From Catenulisporales bacterium (GTDB taxonomy: Bacteria; Actinomycetota; Actinomycetes; Streptomycetales; Catenulisporaceae), in NCBI GenBank assembly GCA_019510485.1, contig JAEKKI010000175.1, positions 1 through 64,000 of the forward strand: DNA of 64,000 nucleotides. The letters run 5' to 3'. Shown here piece by piece: positions 32,682-41,679 of the stretch (position 1 is its first letter; each line of letters begins with the position of its first letter). The translations under genes were made by a program, and so were the position numbers. Under the pieces are notes generated by a model. It made no database searches, had not been told where the DNA came from, and saw only the letters and a program-made list of their open reading frames with translations.

Positions 32682-33263
32682 TCAGCCGGCCGTCGGCCCC
32701 GGCCGCTCCCGCCCGCCGGTCCGGTGGCCGACCACGAACGAGACGGTCTTGCCGATCCCGTCGGCGACCACGCGCAGCCGGTCCACGGTCGCGCGGACCA
32801 GATCCAGACCGCGGCCGCCCACATCGTCCGGAGCGGCGTGCCGGGCTGTCGGGACGTCCGGGGAGCTGTCGGCGATCGCGCAGCGGGCGCCGGTGGCGTC
32901 GATGTGCGCCGCCACCGACACCGGGCCGGTGCCGTGCACCACCGCGTTGGTCGCCACCTCGCTGTAGGCGAGCAGCAGGCGGTCGGTGTCCTCGCCCTCA
33001 CCCCACATCTCGGTCACGGCGGCCGCCAGCCAGCGCCGGGAGTACGACACATCGGCGGGCGTTCCGGGGAAGCGCCAGGTCAGGGAACTGTTATCGGGCG
33101 CGCCGGTCGGCGGGTGGTCGGCGTGCTCGGAACGCTCCGGGCGCTCAGGACGCTCGGGTCTGCGCTCCCGGCGCGCGCCGGGCGCGCCGGCCGACTCAGG
33201 TGCGGACCGCCGGCGGCCGGCCGGCCGCCGGGCGGCCGATCCGGTGGGAGGGGACTGCTTCAT
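32682..33263 (-). CDS. RsbW-type anti-sigma factor / histidine-kinase-like ATPase
   Basis: 193 residues. A Pro/Arg/Glu-rich N-terminus precedes the HATPase domain: L-L-A-Y-S-E-V-A-T-N-A-V-V-H-G is a proper N-box, I-A-D-S-S-P-D the G1 region and G-G-R-G-L-D-L-V the G2 region. Of the three RsbW-like proteins in the window this is the only one with intact ATP-binding motifs, so it is the best candidate kinase for the STAS proteins. GAGG precedes ATG 33263. Confidence 0.82.
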   Translation of the reverse strand: MKQSPPTGSAARRPAGRRRSAPESAGAPGARRERRPERPERPERSEHADHPPTGAPDNSSLTWRFPGTPADVSYSRRWLAAAVTEMWGEGEDTDRLLLAYSEVATNAVVHGTGPVSVAAHIDATGARCAIADSSPDVPTARHAAPDDVGGRGLDLVRATVDRLRVVADGIGKTVSFVVGHRTGGRERPGPTAG

Positions 33264-33351
33264 GATGCGGCCTCGCAAGCTCGATCCATCGGCGGCCCCG
33301 CCGCGCGAACCGTTCGCGCAGTTCGGAACAGCCGCCGTCATCATCGCGACA

Positions 33352-33375
33352 TGTCCCGGATTCCGGGTCCTAAAC
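33352..33375 (-). promoter_or_regulatory. SigB/SigF-type promoter of the RsbW-like gene
   Basis: Minus strand: GTTT (33375-33372), 14-nt spacer, GGGACA (33357-33352), 89 bp before ATG 33263. Confidence 0.45.
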
Positions 33376-33422
33376 GGGCACAAAGCGCTTATGCCGCTGA
33401 CTCGTGACCGGAAAAGCAGGAA

Positions 33423-33456
33423 CCCGGCGGCTGCCGGGTCTCCAGCAGCCGCCGGG
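33423..33456 (-). terminator. Hairpin terminator after the small membrane protein gene
   Basis: CCCGGCGGCTG and CAGCCGCCGGG, an 11-bp stem, 29 bp downstream of the stop at 33485. The stem sequence resembles that of 32605-32650. Confidence 0.65.
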
Positions 33457-33484
33457 CCTTCCTCTTCCACCGGCACCCGGCTGA

Positions 33485-33934
33485 TCAGTAATCCCCGGGC
33501 ACCCTGGGCAGCCTCACCCGCTCGGCCTTCATTCCGGCCACCACGCACAGGATGGACCCGGCCAGGCCGATCCACACCCCTATCTCAACGTTGTGATACG
33601 GCGAGCGCTCCACCTGGATGATGAACAGCACCACGCCGACGATCCCCAGCGAGCCGGCGATCCGCGTCAGCATGCCGCTGGCGTCGGCCAGCCCGGCCAC
33701 GGCGAGCAGCCCGAGCGCGATCGCCGCGGCGCCGAGCGTCCGCATGGCGTTGTCGGGCGGGTTGATCGTGTCCTGCGACAGGCCGCCCCAGGGCAGCTCG
33801 GTGCCGTCCAGGTGGCGCGTCCAGTGCTGGAAGGCGCCGAAGATCAGGCCGGCGGCGCCGAGTGCCGTATAGAACAGCCGCACCCCCACCGCGACCGGGG
33901 CCGTCGTCGGAGGCTGCGATCCGGGTATTGCCAT
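33485..33934 (-). CDS. Four-helix membrane protein of unknown function
   Basis: 149 residues. Predicted helices: F-Y-T-A-L-G-A-A-G-L-I-F-G-A-F, A-A-I-A-L-G-L-L-A-V-A-G-L-A, I-V-G-V-V-L-F-I-I-Q-V and G-V-W-I-G-L-A-G-S-I-L-C-V-V-A-G. A conserved-looking L-P-W-G-G-L lies in the first loop. GGAGGTGATT before ATG 33934 fixes the start; the longer reading to 33979 is spurious. Stress-type promoter at 34023-34047. Confidence 0.8.
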   Translation of the reverse strand: MAIPGSQPPTTAPVAVGVRLFYTALGAAGLIFGAFQHWTRHLDGTELPWGGLSQDTINPPDNAMRTLGAAAIALGLLAVAGLADASGMLTRIAGSLGIVGVVLFIIQVERSPYHNVEIGVWIGLAGSILCVVAGMKAERVRLPRVPGDY

Positions 33935-34022
33935 GTCAATCACCTCCATTCGGCGCCGGATCACCGGCAGGGAGATCAATGGAGATCATCGGTGGCAGCG
34001 TGATCCGGCTCGGGCTGCGCCT

Positions 34023-34047
34023 TTGCCCGCCGCTGACCGGTTCAAAC
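34023..34047 (-). promoter_or_regulatory. SigB/SigF-type promoter of the membrane protein gene
   Basis: Minus strand: GTTT (34047-34044), 15-nt spacer, GGGCAA (34028-34023), 89 bp before the start codon. Confidence 0.55.
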
Positions 34048-34071
34048 GGCGTCAGCGCGCCGCCGGACCCC

Positions 34072-35055
34072 TCATCCGGCCCCTGATCCGGCCATCGCCG
34101 CCGCCCCGGCCCGCGGCAGGATCCGGTCGGCGTAGAACTCGAAGAAGTCCTCGTAGCGCGGGCCCACCGAGCCGATGTAGATCTCGTCGAAGCCGGCCTT
34201 CTCATAGGCGTCGATCGCCTCCAGGTGGACTCCCGGATCGTCGCCGCAGGGGAACTCCTTGGCCACCGCCTCGTCGCCGACCAGCGTCGAGGCCTGTTCG
34301 AAGTGCGACATGCTGGGCAGGACCCGGCCCAGCTCCCCCGGCAGCACTTCGCTGGCCCACAGCCGGCGCACCGTCTCCACCGCCCGCTGCCGGTCGGAGT
34401 CGACGCACGCCTTCAAACCGCCGATGACCGGCTTGCCGACTCCGCCGGCGCCCCGGAAGACGTCGATCGTCTGCCGGTTGGGCTTCATGGTGATCAGCCC
34501 GTCGCCGATCCGCCCGGCCAGTTCCGCGGCCTTGGGCCCGAACGCCGACACGTAGACCGGCGGCGGCTGGAGCGGCAGGGTGTAGAGCTTGGCGTCGCGC
34601 ACCGTGTAGTGCTTGCCCTCGTGGAAGACCGCACGGCCGCTGAACAGCTGCCGCATGACCCGCACGGCCTCGTCGAGCATCTCGGCGCGGATCCGGAAGT
34701 CCGGCCAGACGTCGCCGAGGATGTGCTCGTTGAGCGCCTCGCCGGTGCCGACACCGAGCCGGAAGCGGCCGTGGGTCAGCACGGCGGAGGTGGCGGCGGC
34801 CTGCGCGATGATCGCCGGGTTGACGCGCACGGTCGGGCAGGTGACCAAGGTGGTCACCGGCAGGTCGGTGGCCTCGGACAGCGCACCGATCATGGACCAG
34901 ACGAACGGGCTGCTGCCCTGCGCGTCGGTCCACGGGTGGTAGTGGTCGGAGATCGCCAGCCGGGTGAAGCCGGCCTGCTCGGCCATCCGGGCCTGGCGCA
35001 GCAGGTCGGCGGGCTGGTATTCCTCGCAGGACAGGAAGAATCCGTATTCGGGCAC
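34072..35055 (-). CDS. F420-dependent luciferase-like oxidoreductase (FGD-type)
   Basis: 327 residues of the LLM TIM barrel: F-F-L-S-C-E-E-Y near the N-terminus, S-D-H-Y-H-P-W-T, G-T-G-E-A-L-N-E and F-G-P-K-A-A-E-L-A-G-R-I-G-D-G. These resemble F420-dependent glucose-6-phosphate dehydrogenase relatives. GTG 35055 has AAGGGAG upstream. The gene has a stress-type promoter and, between it and the start, copy 1 of the leader repeat. Confidence 0.87.
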   Translation of the reverse strand: MPEYGFFLSCEEYQPADLLRQARMAEQAGFTRLAISDHYHPWTDAQGSSPFVWSMIGALSEATDLPVTTLVTCPTVRVNPAIIAQAAATSAVLTHGRFRLGVGTGEALNEHILGDVWPDFRIRAEMLDEAVRVMRQLFSGRAVFHEGKHYTVRDAKLYTLPLQPPPVYVSAFGPKAAELAGRIGDGLITMKPNRQTIDVFRGAGGVGKPVIGGLKACVDSDRQRAVETVRRLWASEVLPGELGRVLPSMSHFEQASTLVGDEAVAKEFPCGDDPGVHLEAIDAYEKAGFDEIYIGSVGPRYEDFFEFYADRILPRAGAAAMAGSGAG

Positions 35056-35072
35056 GGTGTGCTCCCTTCTCA

Positions 35073-35112
35073 TGACGAATGTCGGCTCCGCCGACGGCTC
35101 GGATCGGCTGAG
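35073..35112 (-). repeat. Leader repeat, copy 1
   Basis: In gene sense it reads CTCAGCCGATCCGAG, then C-GTCGGC-GGA-GCCGAC and ATTCGTCA. Two overlapping stems are possible. It lies 17 nt before the start codon of the F420-type oxidoreductase and just after the predicted transcription start. Confidence 0.8.
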
Positions 35113-35127
35113 GCACAACGCAATGCG

Positions 35128-35152
35128 CTGCCCCGATGGGCCCACGCCAAAC
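35128..35152 (-). promoter_or_regulatory. SigB/SigF-type promoter of the F420-type oxidoreductase
   Basis: Minus strand: GTTT (35152-35149), 15-nt spacer, GGGCAG (35133-35128). It ends 16 nt before leader repeat copy 1. Confidence 0.6.
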
Positions 35153-35157
35153 GGCCT

Positions 35158-35913
35158 TCAGGGCCACGACACCTCGGTCCGCGGGATCACCACGACCTCG
35201 GGCACCAGGCTCTCGGCCGGCACCGAGAGCACGAACCGCACCACATCGGCGACGTTCGCCGGATCCTGCAGCAGCGCGGGATCGGTGTCCGGGAACCGGT
35301 CCATGATGAAGGGGGTGCGCATCCCGCCGGCGATGACGCCGGTGATCCCCACCGCCGGGCAGTCCCGCCGCGCCTCCTGGAACAGCACGTGCGTGAACGC
35401 GCGCAGCCCGGTCTTGGCGGCGCTGTACAGACCCGCTTCGGTCCAGGTGCTGACCGCGGCGGTCGACAGGATGTTGATGATGTGTCCGCTGCCGGCCGCC
35501 ACCATGCGCCGATAGGCGGCCAGGCACAGGTACACCGGCCCGAGCAGGTCGGTACCGACCACCTTGTCCGCGTCCTCGGGTGTGAGATCGGTCACCGGCA
35601 GCGTGACGTCGACCGCCGCGTTGTTCACCAGCACGTCCAGCGATCCGGACTCGGCGTGGATCCGGTCCACCGCCGCGGCGGCCTGGCCGGCGTCGCGCAC
35701 GTCGAGCACCAGGGGCAACACGGTGCCGGTGTGCGAGGCCAGCCCGTCGAGCAGCCGGTCCAGCGCGTCGCCCCGCACGTCGGCGGCCCACACGGTGGCA
35801 CCGGCGGCGGCCAGCCGCTCGGTGACCGCTGAGCCCAGCCCGCCGCCCGCGCCGGTCACCAGCGCGATCCGGTCGGTGAGCATCTTGTCGTTGTCGGCGT
35901 ACCCGGCGTTCAT
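35158..35913 (-). CDS. Short-chain dehydrogenase/reductase
   Basis: 251 residues: T-G-A-G-G-G-L-G as the cofactor loop, N-N-A-A-V-D, I-N-I-L-S-T-A-A-V and the catalytic Y-S-A-A-K with the upstream Ser. Active-site residues are complete. Substrate unknown. GGGAGG precedes ATG 35913. Leader repeat copy 2 and a stress-type promoter lie upstream; the F420-type oxidoreductase gene follows on the same strand but has its own promoter. Confidence 0.9.
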   Translation of the reverse strand: MNAGYADNDKMLTDRIALVTGAGGGLGSAVTERLAAAGATVWAADVRGDALDRLLDGLASHTGTVLPLVLDVRDAGQAAAAVDRIHAESGSLDVLVNNAAVDVTLPVTDLTPEDADKVVGTDLLGPVYLCLAAYRRMVAAGSGHIINILSTAAVSTWTEAGLYSAAKTGLRAFTHVLFQEARRDCPAVGITGVIAGGMRTPFIMDRFPDTDPALLQDPANVADVVRFVLSVPAESLVPEVVVIPRTEVSWP

Positions 35914-35931
35914 CAGACCTCCCTGATTTCG

Positions 35932-35967
35932 TGACGAATGTCGGCTCCGCCGACGGCTCAGATCGGC
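35932..35967 (-). repeat. Leader repeat, copy 2
   Basis: Identical to copy 1 except one base over 36 nt (GATCTGAG for GATCCGAG), with GTCGGC-GGA-GCCGAC. It lies 18 nt before the SDR start codon. Confidence 0.8.
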
Positions 35968-36003
35968 GACGCGGCGCTCCCGCGCCGTAGCCGCGCCCGC
36001 CCT

Positions 36004-36028
36004 GTCACCGCGTTGAGCTGGTTCAAAC
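36004..36028 (-). promoter_or_regulatory. Possible SigB/SigF-type promoter of the SDR gene
   Basis: Minus strand: GTTT (36028-36025), 15-nt spacer, GGTGAC (36009-36004). The -10 deviates from GGGNAN. Leader repeat copy 2 follows downstream. Confidence 0.4.
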
Positions 36029-36050
36029 CCCGGCGGCTTCGGCGCGAACC

Positions 36051-36076
36051 GTTTCAGTGGCGATCCAGTGGGGTAG
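36051..36076 (+). promoter_or_regulatory. SigB/SigF-type promoter of the sugar epimerase gene
   Basis: GTTT (36051-36054) and GGGGTAG (36070-36076), spacer 15-16 nt; the best match to GTTT-N15-GGGTA in the window. 58 bp before ATG 36134. Confidence 0.65.
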
Positions 36077-36133
36077 AGCCGGGCCTCCCCGCCGCGGACG
36101 CACGCGGCGCCCAACGGCAGGAAGGCGGACCGA

Positions 36134-37129
36134 ATGGCTACGCGGCGGACGTTCGACCGGGCCGTGGTGACCGGCGGCGCGGGTTTCCTGGGCTCGCACC
36201 TGTGCCGGGCGCTGGCCGCCTCCGGTACCGAGGTGATCTGCGTCGACAGCTTCTTGACCAGCCCGAAGGACCTCGACGGCGGCGGGCTCGACGACCCCAA
36301 CGTGGTGGTCGTGCGCCGCGACGTCAGCGAGCCGTTCCCGATCCCGGGCCCGGTGGACCTGGTGCTGCACTTCGCCTCCCCGGCCTCGCCCGCGGACTAC
36401 CAGCGCTATCCGATCGACACCATGCGCGCCGGCAGCCTGGGCACCCTGCACGCCCTGGACCTGGCCCGGGACAAGGGCGCCAGATTCGTCCTGGCCTCCA
36501 CCTCCGAGGTCTACGGCGACCCGCTCGTCCACCCGCAGCCGGAGGACTACTGGGGCAACGTCAACCCGGTCGGGCCGCGCGCGGTCTACGACGAGGCCAA
36601 GCGCTTCGCCGAGGCCCTGACCACCGCCTACCGGACCCGGCACGGCGCGGACACCGCGATCGCGCGGATCTTCAACACCTACGGCCCCGGCATGCGGGCC
36701 GACGACGGCCGCGCGGTGCCGACGTTCATCGCGCAGGCCCTGGCCGCCGAACCGCTCACGGTGACCGGCGACGGGCGGCAGACCCGCTCGATCTGCTACG
36801 TGAGCGACACCGTCGCCGGGATCCTCGCGCTGGCCGCCTCGGGCGTGCCGGGACCGGTGAACATCGGCAACCCGGAGGAGATGAGCATCCGCGCCCTGGC
36901 CTCGCGGATCGCCGGCCTGGTGGCCGAGCTGACCGGGGTGGAGGCGCAGCCGCTGCGGTTCGTGGACCGGCCGGTCGACGATCCCGGCGTGCGCCGCCCC
37001 GACATCTCGCGGGCCGCCGCCGAACTCGGCTGGCAGCCGCGGGTCGGGTGGCGCGACGGGCTGGCGCGGACCGTGGCCTGGTTCACCGAACACCGCGCCC
37101 GGCTCACCGACGCCGTCGGCGCCGGTTGA
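36134..37129 (+). CDS. NAD-dependent nucleotide-sugar epimerase/decarboxylase (UDP-glucuronate decarboxylase-like)
   Basis: 331 residues, extended [32 protein letters not shown] and the catalytic Y-D-E-A-K, then [10 protein letters not shown]. The A-S-P-A-S-P and E-V-Y-G-D-P signatures point to UXS-type UDP-glucuronate decarboxylases. No HldD-type epimerase is seen in the heptose locus; this enzyme could supply another sugar to the same glycan. GGAAGG precedes ATG 36134. Confidence 0.85.
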   Translation: MATRRTFDRAVVTGGAGFLGSHLCRALAASGTEVICVDSFLTSPKDLDGGGLDDPNVVVVRRDVSEPFPIPGPVDLVLHFASPASPADYQRYPIDTMRAGSLGTLHALDLARDKGARFVLASTSEVYGDPLVHPQPEDYWGNVNPVGPRAVYDEAKRFAEALTTAYRTRHGADTAIARIFNTYGPGMRADDGRAVPTFIAQALAAEPLTVTGDGRQTRSICYVSDTVAGILALAASGVPGPVNIGNPEEMSIRALASRIAGLVAELTGVEAQPLRFVDRPVDDPGVRRPDISRAAAELGWQPRVGWRDGLARTVAWFTEHRARLTDAVGAG

Positions 37130-37140
37130 CGCATCCGAGC

Positions 37141-37165
37141 CGCCGCCGGCCCGGAGCCGGCGGCG
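37141..37165 (+). terminator. Hairpin after the epimerase gene
   Basis: CGCCGCCGGC-CCGGA-GCCGGCGGCG, a perfect 10-bp stem 12 bp past the stop. A second small hairpin (GGCTCCGC/GCGGAGCC) follows near 37183-37200, before the carbamoyltransferase start. Confidence 0.55.
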
Positions 37166-37228
37166 CGCACATTCACCACCGGCTCCGCCCGGCGGAGCCC
37201 CCACACGGACACGAAGGATGGACACCAC

Positions 37229-38866
37229 ATGCGGGTGCTGGGTTTGAACGCCGTCTTCCACGATCCGGCCGCGGCCCTCGTGATCGACGGGACCGTCGTC
37301 GCCGCCGCGGAAGAGGAGCGGTTCAGCCGCCGCAAGCATGGCAAGCGCCCCGTGCCGTTCTCCGCCTGGGAACTCCCGGAGCAGGCCGCGGCGTGGTGCC
37401 TGGCCGAGGCCGGGCTGACGCCGGCCGACATCGACATCGTCACCTACTCCTACGCGCCGCATCTGTGCCGGCCCGCTGAGGAGATGGGCATCCACGATCC
37501 CTGGGACCACTTACGGCAGATGTATGTGAACCACGCTCCGTCGTTCATCACGACCATGCTGCCCGGCCTGGACCCCCGGGCGGTCCAGTTCGTTCCGCAC
37601 CATGTGGCGCACGCCGCGTCGGCCGGCCTGGCCACCCCCTACGGCGACAACAGCGTCCTGGTCTGCGACGGCCGCGGCGAGGCCACGTCCTATCTGGCCG
37701 GCCGCTACCGCGACGGCGAACTGGAGATCCTCGCCTCGCAACGGCTGCCGCACTCGCTGGGACTGTTCTACGAGAACGCCACCGAACATCTGGGATTCCT
37801 GCGATCCAGCGACGAGTACAAGGTCATGGCCCTGGCTTCCTACGGCACCCCGGAGTTCGCCGGGGAGCTGCGCAAGGCGGTCCGGGCGACCGGCGACGGC
37901 GGCTTCGTGACCGAGGCGGTCGACTTCGCCGCGCTCACCCCGGCACGCTCACCGGAGGAGGGCTGGACCCGGCAGCACGCCGACTTGGCCGCGAGCGTCC
38001 AGCTGGTGCTGGAGGAGACGCTGCTGGAGCTGGCGCTGTGGCTGCACGACCAGACCGGGGACCGGGTGCTGACCATGGCCGGCGGCGTGGCGCTGAACTG
38101 CGTCGCGAACTCCCGGCTGGCCGCGGAGGGGCCGTTCGAGAAGCTCTGGGTCCAGCCGGCGGCCGGCGACGCCGGCACCGCGCTGGGCGGGGCGCTGCAC
38201 GCCGCGCACGGCGTCGGCGATCTCACGCAGCCGATGCCCGGCGCGGACCTGGGACGCGGCTGGGACGACGCGGCACTGGAGAGCGCGCTGCGCGCCGCGC
38301 GGCTGCCGTACACCCGCCCCGACGACATCGCCGAGGAGGCCGCCGCCGCGCTGGCCCGCGACGAGATCGTGGCCTGGTTCCAGGGCCGCAGCGAATTCGG
38401 GCCGCGGGCGCTGGGCCGCCGCTCGCTGCTGGCACACCCCGGCAACGCGGCGAACCTGGAGCGGCTCAACGCGGTCAAGGGACGGGAGACCTTCCGGCCG
38501 GTGGCGCCGATGGTGCGGCTGGACCGCGCCACTGAGATCTTCGACGGCCCGGTTCCGAGCCCTTACATGCTCTTCGTGCACGACGTCGCCCCGCAGTGGC
38601 GGACCCGGATCCCGGCGGTGGTCCACGTCGACGGCACGGCCCGGATCCAGACCGTCGACCCGGCCCGCGAACGGCTGCTCACCGGTCTGCTGGCGGCTTT
38701 CGAAAGACGCACCGGCTTGCCGGTGGTGGTGAACACCAGCCTGAACACGGCGGGCCGGCCGATGGTCGACTCCCCGCGCGACGTGCTGGAGTGCTTCGGC
38801 TCGGCGCCGATCGACCTGCTGGCCATCGGACCGTTCGCCGTGCGGCGCACGGAGGTCGGGCGATGA
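37229..38866 (+). CDS. NodU/CmcH-family carbamoyltransferase
   Basis: 545 residues. The N-terminal Kae1-like part starts V-L-G-L-N-A-V-F-H-D-P-A-A-A-L and has V-P-H-H-V-A-H-A-A-S-A with the metal-binding H-x3-H. The C-terminal domain has G-R-S-E-F-G-P-R-A-L-G-R-R-S-L-L and N-T-S-L-N. These enzymes transfer carbamoyl from carbamoyl phosphate to sugar hydroxyls. It starts the heptose/glycan operon; the next gene overlaps its stop (ATGA). AAGGA is ten bases before ATG 37229. Confidence 0.92.
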   Translation: MRVLGLNAVFHDPAAALVIDGTVVAAAEEERFSRRKHGKRPVPFSAWELPEQAAAWCLAEAGLTPADIDIVTYSYAPHLCRPAEEMGIHDPWDHLRQMYVNHAPSFITTMLPGLDPRAVQFVPHHVAHAASAGLATPYGDNSVLVCDGRGEATSYLAGRYRDGELEILASQRLPHSLGLFYENATEHLGFLRSSDEYKVMALASYGTPEFAGELRKAVRATGDGGFVTEAVDFAALTPARSPEEGWTRQHADLAASVQLVLEETLLELALWLHDQTGDRVLTMAGGVALNCVANSRLAAEGPFEKLWVQPAAGDAGTALGGALHAAHGVGDLTQPMPGADLGRGWDDAALESALRAARLPYTRPDDIAEEAAAALARDEIVAWFQGRSEFGPRALGRRSLLAHPGNAANLERLNAVKGRETFRPVAPMVRLDRATEIFDGPVPSPYMLFVHDVAPQWRTRIPAVVHVDGTARIQTVDPARERLLTGLLAAFERRTGLPVVVNTSLNTAGRPMVDSPRDVLECFGSAPIDLLAIGPFAVRRTEVGR

Positions 38867-40743
38867 ACGGCGGTAACGCGAGCGCTGCCGACTACGCCGT
38901 AGTGGTCCCCACCGTCGGCCGAACCAGCCTGCAACGCTGCGTCGACGCCGTGGCCTCGGCCGCCGGACCGCCGCCGCGGATGGTGGTGATCGCCGACGAC
39001 CGGCCGCCCGGGGCCGATCCGCTGCCGCTGACCGCGCCCGCGCTGCTGGCCGACCGGCTGCATGTGGTGTCCAGCGGCGGTCGCGGGCCGGCCGCCGCGC
39101 GCAACGCCGGCTGGCGGCTGACACCGCCGGAGTGTGCGTGGATCGTGTTCCTCGACGATGACGTCGAAGTGGCGCGGAATCCGCCGTGGCGGCGCCGGCT
39201 GGCCCACGACTTGGATCAGGACCCGTCAGTCGGCGGGGTACAGGGCTTGGTCGACGTCCCGTTGCCGGAACGCCGCTCCCCCACCGACTGGGAGCGGAAC
39301 ACCGCGGCCCTGGCCGACGCCCGGTGGATCACCGCCGATATGGCCTACCGCCGCGCGGCGCTGGTCGACGTCGGCGGCTTCGACGAACGCTTCCGGCACG
39401 CCTACCGCGAGGACACCGATCTCGCGCTGCGGGTGCAGGAGGCGGGCTGGCGGCTGGAGTACGGCACCCGGCGGACCTCCCATCCGGTGCGGCCGAACCC
39501 GGGGTGGTGGGCCAGCGTCCGGGCGCAGCGCGGTAATGCCGACGACGCTTTGATGCGGCGTCTGCACAGTGCCGACTGGCATCTGATCGCGGGTGTCCCG
39601 ATCGGCCGGCGTCCGGTGCACGCGCTGGTCACGGCGACCGGTCTGGCCGCCGCCGGGGCGTTCTCCCGCGGCCGCCGCGCGGCCGGTGCCGCGGCCGCGG
39701 TGCTGTGGGCGGCCGGCACCGCCGAGTTCGCCATGACCCGGATCCGGCGCGGGCCGCACGCACCCGCCGAGATCGCGGCGATGGTCGCGACGAGTGTTCT
39801 GATTCCCCCCGCGGCAGTGTCCTGGTATCTGGCCGGGGTGTGGCGGTACCGCACGGCGGCGCCTTGGCCCCGGAGGCCGGCGGCTGTGTTGTTCGATCGG
39901 GACGGGACACTGGTGCGCGATGTGCCGTTCAACACTGATCCGGCGTTGGTGGAGCCGATGCCTGGTGCGGTCGAGGCGGTGCGGCGGCTGCGTGGTGCCG
40001 GGATCCGGGTCGGTGTGGTGACGAACCAGTCCGGGATCGCGCGGGGGCTGATCAGTCCGGCGCAGTTGGAGCAGGTGAACGAGCGCGTCGAGGAGTTGTT
40101 CGGGCCCTTCGACGCCTGGGCGGTGTGTCCGCATGTGGATGCGGACCGTTGTGACTGCCGCAAGCCGGCACCGGGGTTGGTGACGCGGGCTGCTGAGCGG
40201 CTGGGTGTGGAGACCGCCGACTGTGTGGTCGTCGGCGATATCGAGGCCGATATCGGGGCGGCTCGGGCTGCTGGGGCGCGGGCGATTCTGGTGCCGGTCG
40301 CGACTGCTTCGGGCGAGGCGGGGGTGCCGGAGATGTTGGCGCCGCCTGGTGTGCCGGTGGCGGTCGCGCGCGATCTGCCCGAGGCTGTGGATCGGATTCT
40401 GGCTGGCGCGGTCAGCGCCGCCGACGAGTCCGATGACGATGCGGCCGGCGGGTTCGCTCGCAAGTTCGGCGCTCGCAGGCGCGGCGATCTGGGCCGCCTG
40501 AGCGAGGCGATCGGCACGTTCGAGGACGTGATCAGCAGCGGCTACCGGGCGGCCGGCGGCTCGGGTGCCGGCGGCTCCGGCGCGGGCGAGCCCGGTGGCT
40601 CAGGTGCGCGCGGCTCTGGCAGCTCGGATGCGGGCAAGCCCGGCACGAACGGTTCTCGCGGCTCCGGCGCGAGCGGCTCGGGTGGCTCCGGCGCGAGCAG
40701 GCCCGGCGGCTCCGGCGGCTCCGGCACGAGGAGAGCCCGATGA
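38863..40743 (+). CDS. Fusion: GT2 glycosyltransferase + GmhB-type heptose bisphosphate phosphatase
   Basis: 626 residues. Residues 1-240 are a GT2 (GT-A) domain: V-V-V-P-T-V-G-R, A-R-N-A-G-W and F-L-D-D-D-V-E-V, Y-R-E-D-T-D-L-A-L-R. Two or three hydrophobic helices follow (about 245-325). From ~340 a HAD domain: L-F-D-R-D-G-T-L-V with nucleophile Asp, V-T-N-Q-S-G-I-A-R-G and the zinc-type C-P-H-V-D-A-D-R-C-D-C-R-K-P typical of GmhB, which dephosphorylates heptose 1,7-bisphosphate. The last ~110 residues are acidic and then Gly/Ser/Ala repeats. ATG overlaps the previous stop. Confidence 0.88.
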   Translation: MNGGNASAADYAVVVPTVGRTSLQRCVDAVASAAGPPPRMVVIADDRPPGADPLPLTAPALLADRLHVVSSGGRGPAAARNAGWRLTPPECAWIVFLDDDVEVARNPPWRRRLAHDLDQDPSVGGVQGLVDVPLPERRSPTDWERNTAALADARWITADMAYRRAALVDVGGFDERFRHAYREDTDLALRVQEAGWRLEYGTRRTSHPVRPNPGWWASVRAQRGNADDALMRRLHSADWHLIAGVPIGRRPVHALVTATGLAAAGAFSRGRRAAGAAAAVLWAAGTAEFAMTRIRRGPHAPAEIAAMVATSVLIPPAAVSWYLAGVWRYRTAAPWPRRPAAVLFDRDGTLVRDVPFNTDPALVEPMPGAVEAVRRLRGAGIRVGVVTNQSGIARGLISPAQLEQVNERVEELFGPFDAWAVCPHVDADRCDCRKPAPGLVTRAAERLGVETADCVVVGDIEADIGAARAAGARAILVPVATASGEAGVPEMLAPPGVPVAVARDLPEAVDRILAGAVSAADESDDDAAGGFARKFGARRRGDLGRLSEAIGTFEDVISSGYRAAGGSGAGGSGAGEPGGSGARGSGSSDAGKPGTNGSRGSGASGSGGSGASRPGGSGGSGTRRAR

Positions 40744-41679
40744 GCGGCGTGCTCGCGGTGCGGCTGGACGGCATGGGCGACGTCCTGCTGGCCGGTCCCG
40801 CGATCCGCGCCCTGGCGGCGGGTGGCGAGCCGGTGACGATGCTCGTCGGCCCGGCCGGTGCAGCGGCGGCCGAGCTGCTGCCGGGAGTCGGCGAAGTCCT
40901 GGCCTTCGACGCGCCGTGGGTCGCCGCCGATCCGGTGCCGTACAACGCGCAGCAGGCCGAAGCCCTGATTCACGACGTCGGTCGAGTCGGGCCCGATCAC
41001 GCCGTGATCTTCACTTCCTTCCACCAGTCATCGCTGCCCACCGCACTGCTGTTACGGATGGCCGGAGTGCGGACTGTCTCTGGCGCGTGCCGCCGGTTTC
41101 CCGCTACCGGACGGCGACGACGGCGCTCTGGCCGTACGGTCACCGCTGCCTGCCCCAGGCCTGCTCGACCACCTCGCCGACTACGTCGTCGTGCACCCGG
41201 GCTGCACGGCCCCGGCCCGCACATGGCCCGCCGAGCGGTGGGCCCTGGCGGTGGCCGCGTTGAGCGAGGCCGGATACCAGGTCGTCGTCACCGGCGGGCG
41301 CGCCGAATGTCAGCTCACCGCGGCCGTGAGCCGTGGCGCGCCCGATGCCATGGACCTCGGCGGCCGCACCACGCTTCCCGAACTGGCCTCAGTACTCGCC
41401 GGCGCCCGAGTCGTGGTGGCTCCCAACACCGGTCCGGCCCACCTCGCCGCCGCCGTCGGCACGCCGGTGGTCAGTCTATTCTCCCCGGTGGTGCCCGCCG
41501 TGCGCTGGGCGCCTTACCGAGTGCCGTCAGTACTGCTCGGCGATCAAGAAGCCGCGTGCGCCGGATCACGCGCCCGGGAGTGCCCGATCCCGGGCCACCC
41601 CTGTCTCAACGGCGTCTGGCCGGAAGACGTGGCGGCGGCGGTCGCCAAGCTCATGCCGGCGGCGGGTGCTGCCGCATGA
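40740..41679 (+). pseudogene. GT9 heptosyltransferase-like gene with internal deletion and frameshift
   Basis: The first 110 codons are a GT9 N-terminus (V-L-A-V-R-L-D-G-M-G-D-V-L-L-A-G-P). At about 41075 the frame changes: frame +1 continues L-A-R-A-A-G-F-P-L-P, Y-V-V-V-H-P-G-C, P-N-T-G-P-A-H-L-A-A-A and ends at 41679. Around 30-40 residues of the linker (usually P-G-S-L-L-D-V-R-H-R) are lost at the junction. The original frame stays open to 42662 and reads into the next glycosyltransferase, so a 640-residue chimera could be translated. The heptosyltransferase itself should not be made intact. ATG 40740 overlaps the previous stop. Confidence 0.8.
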
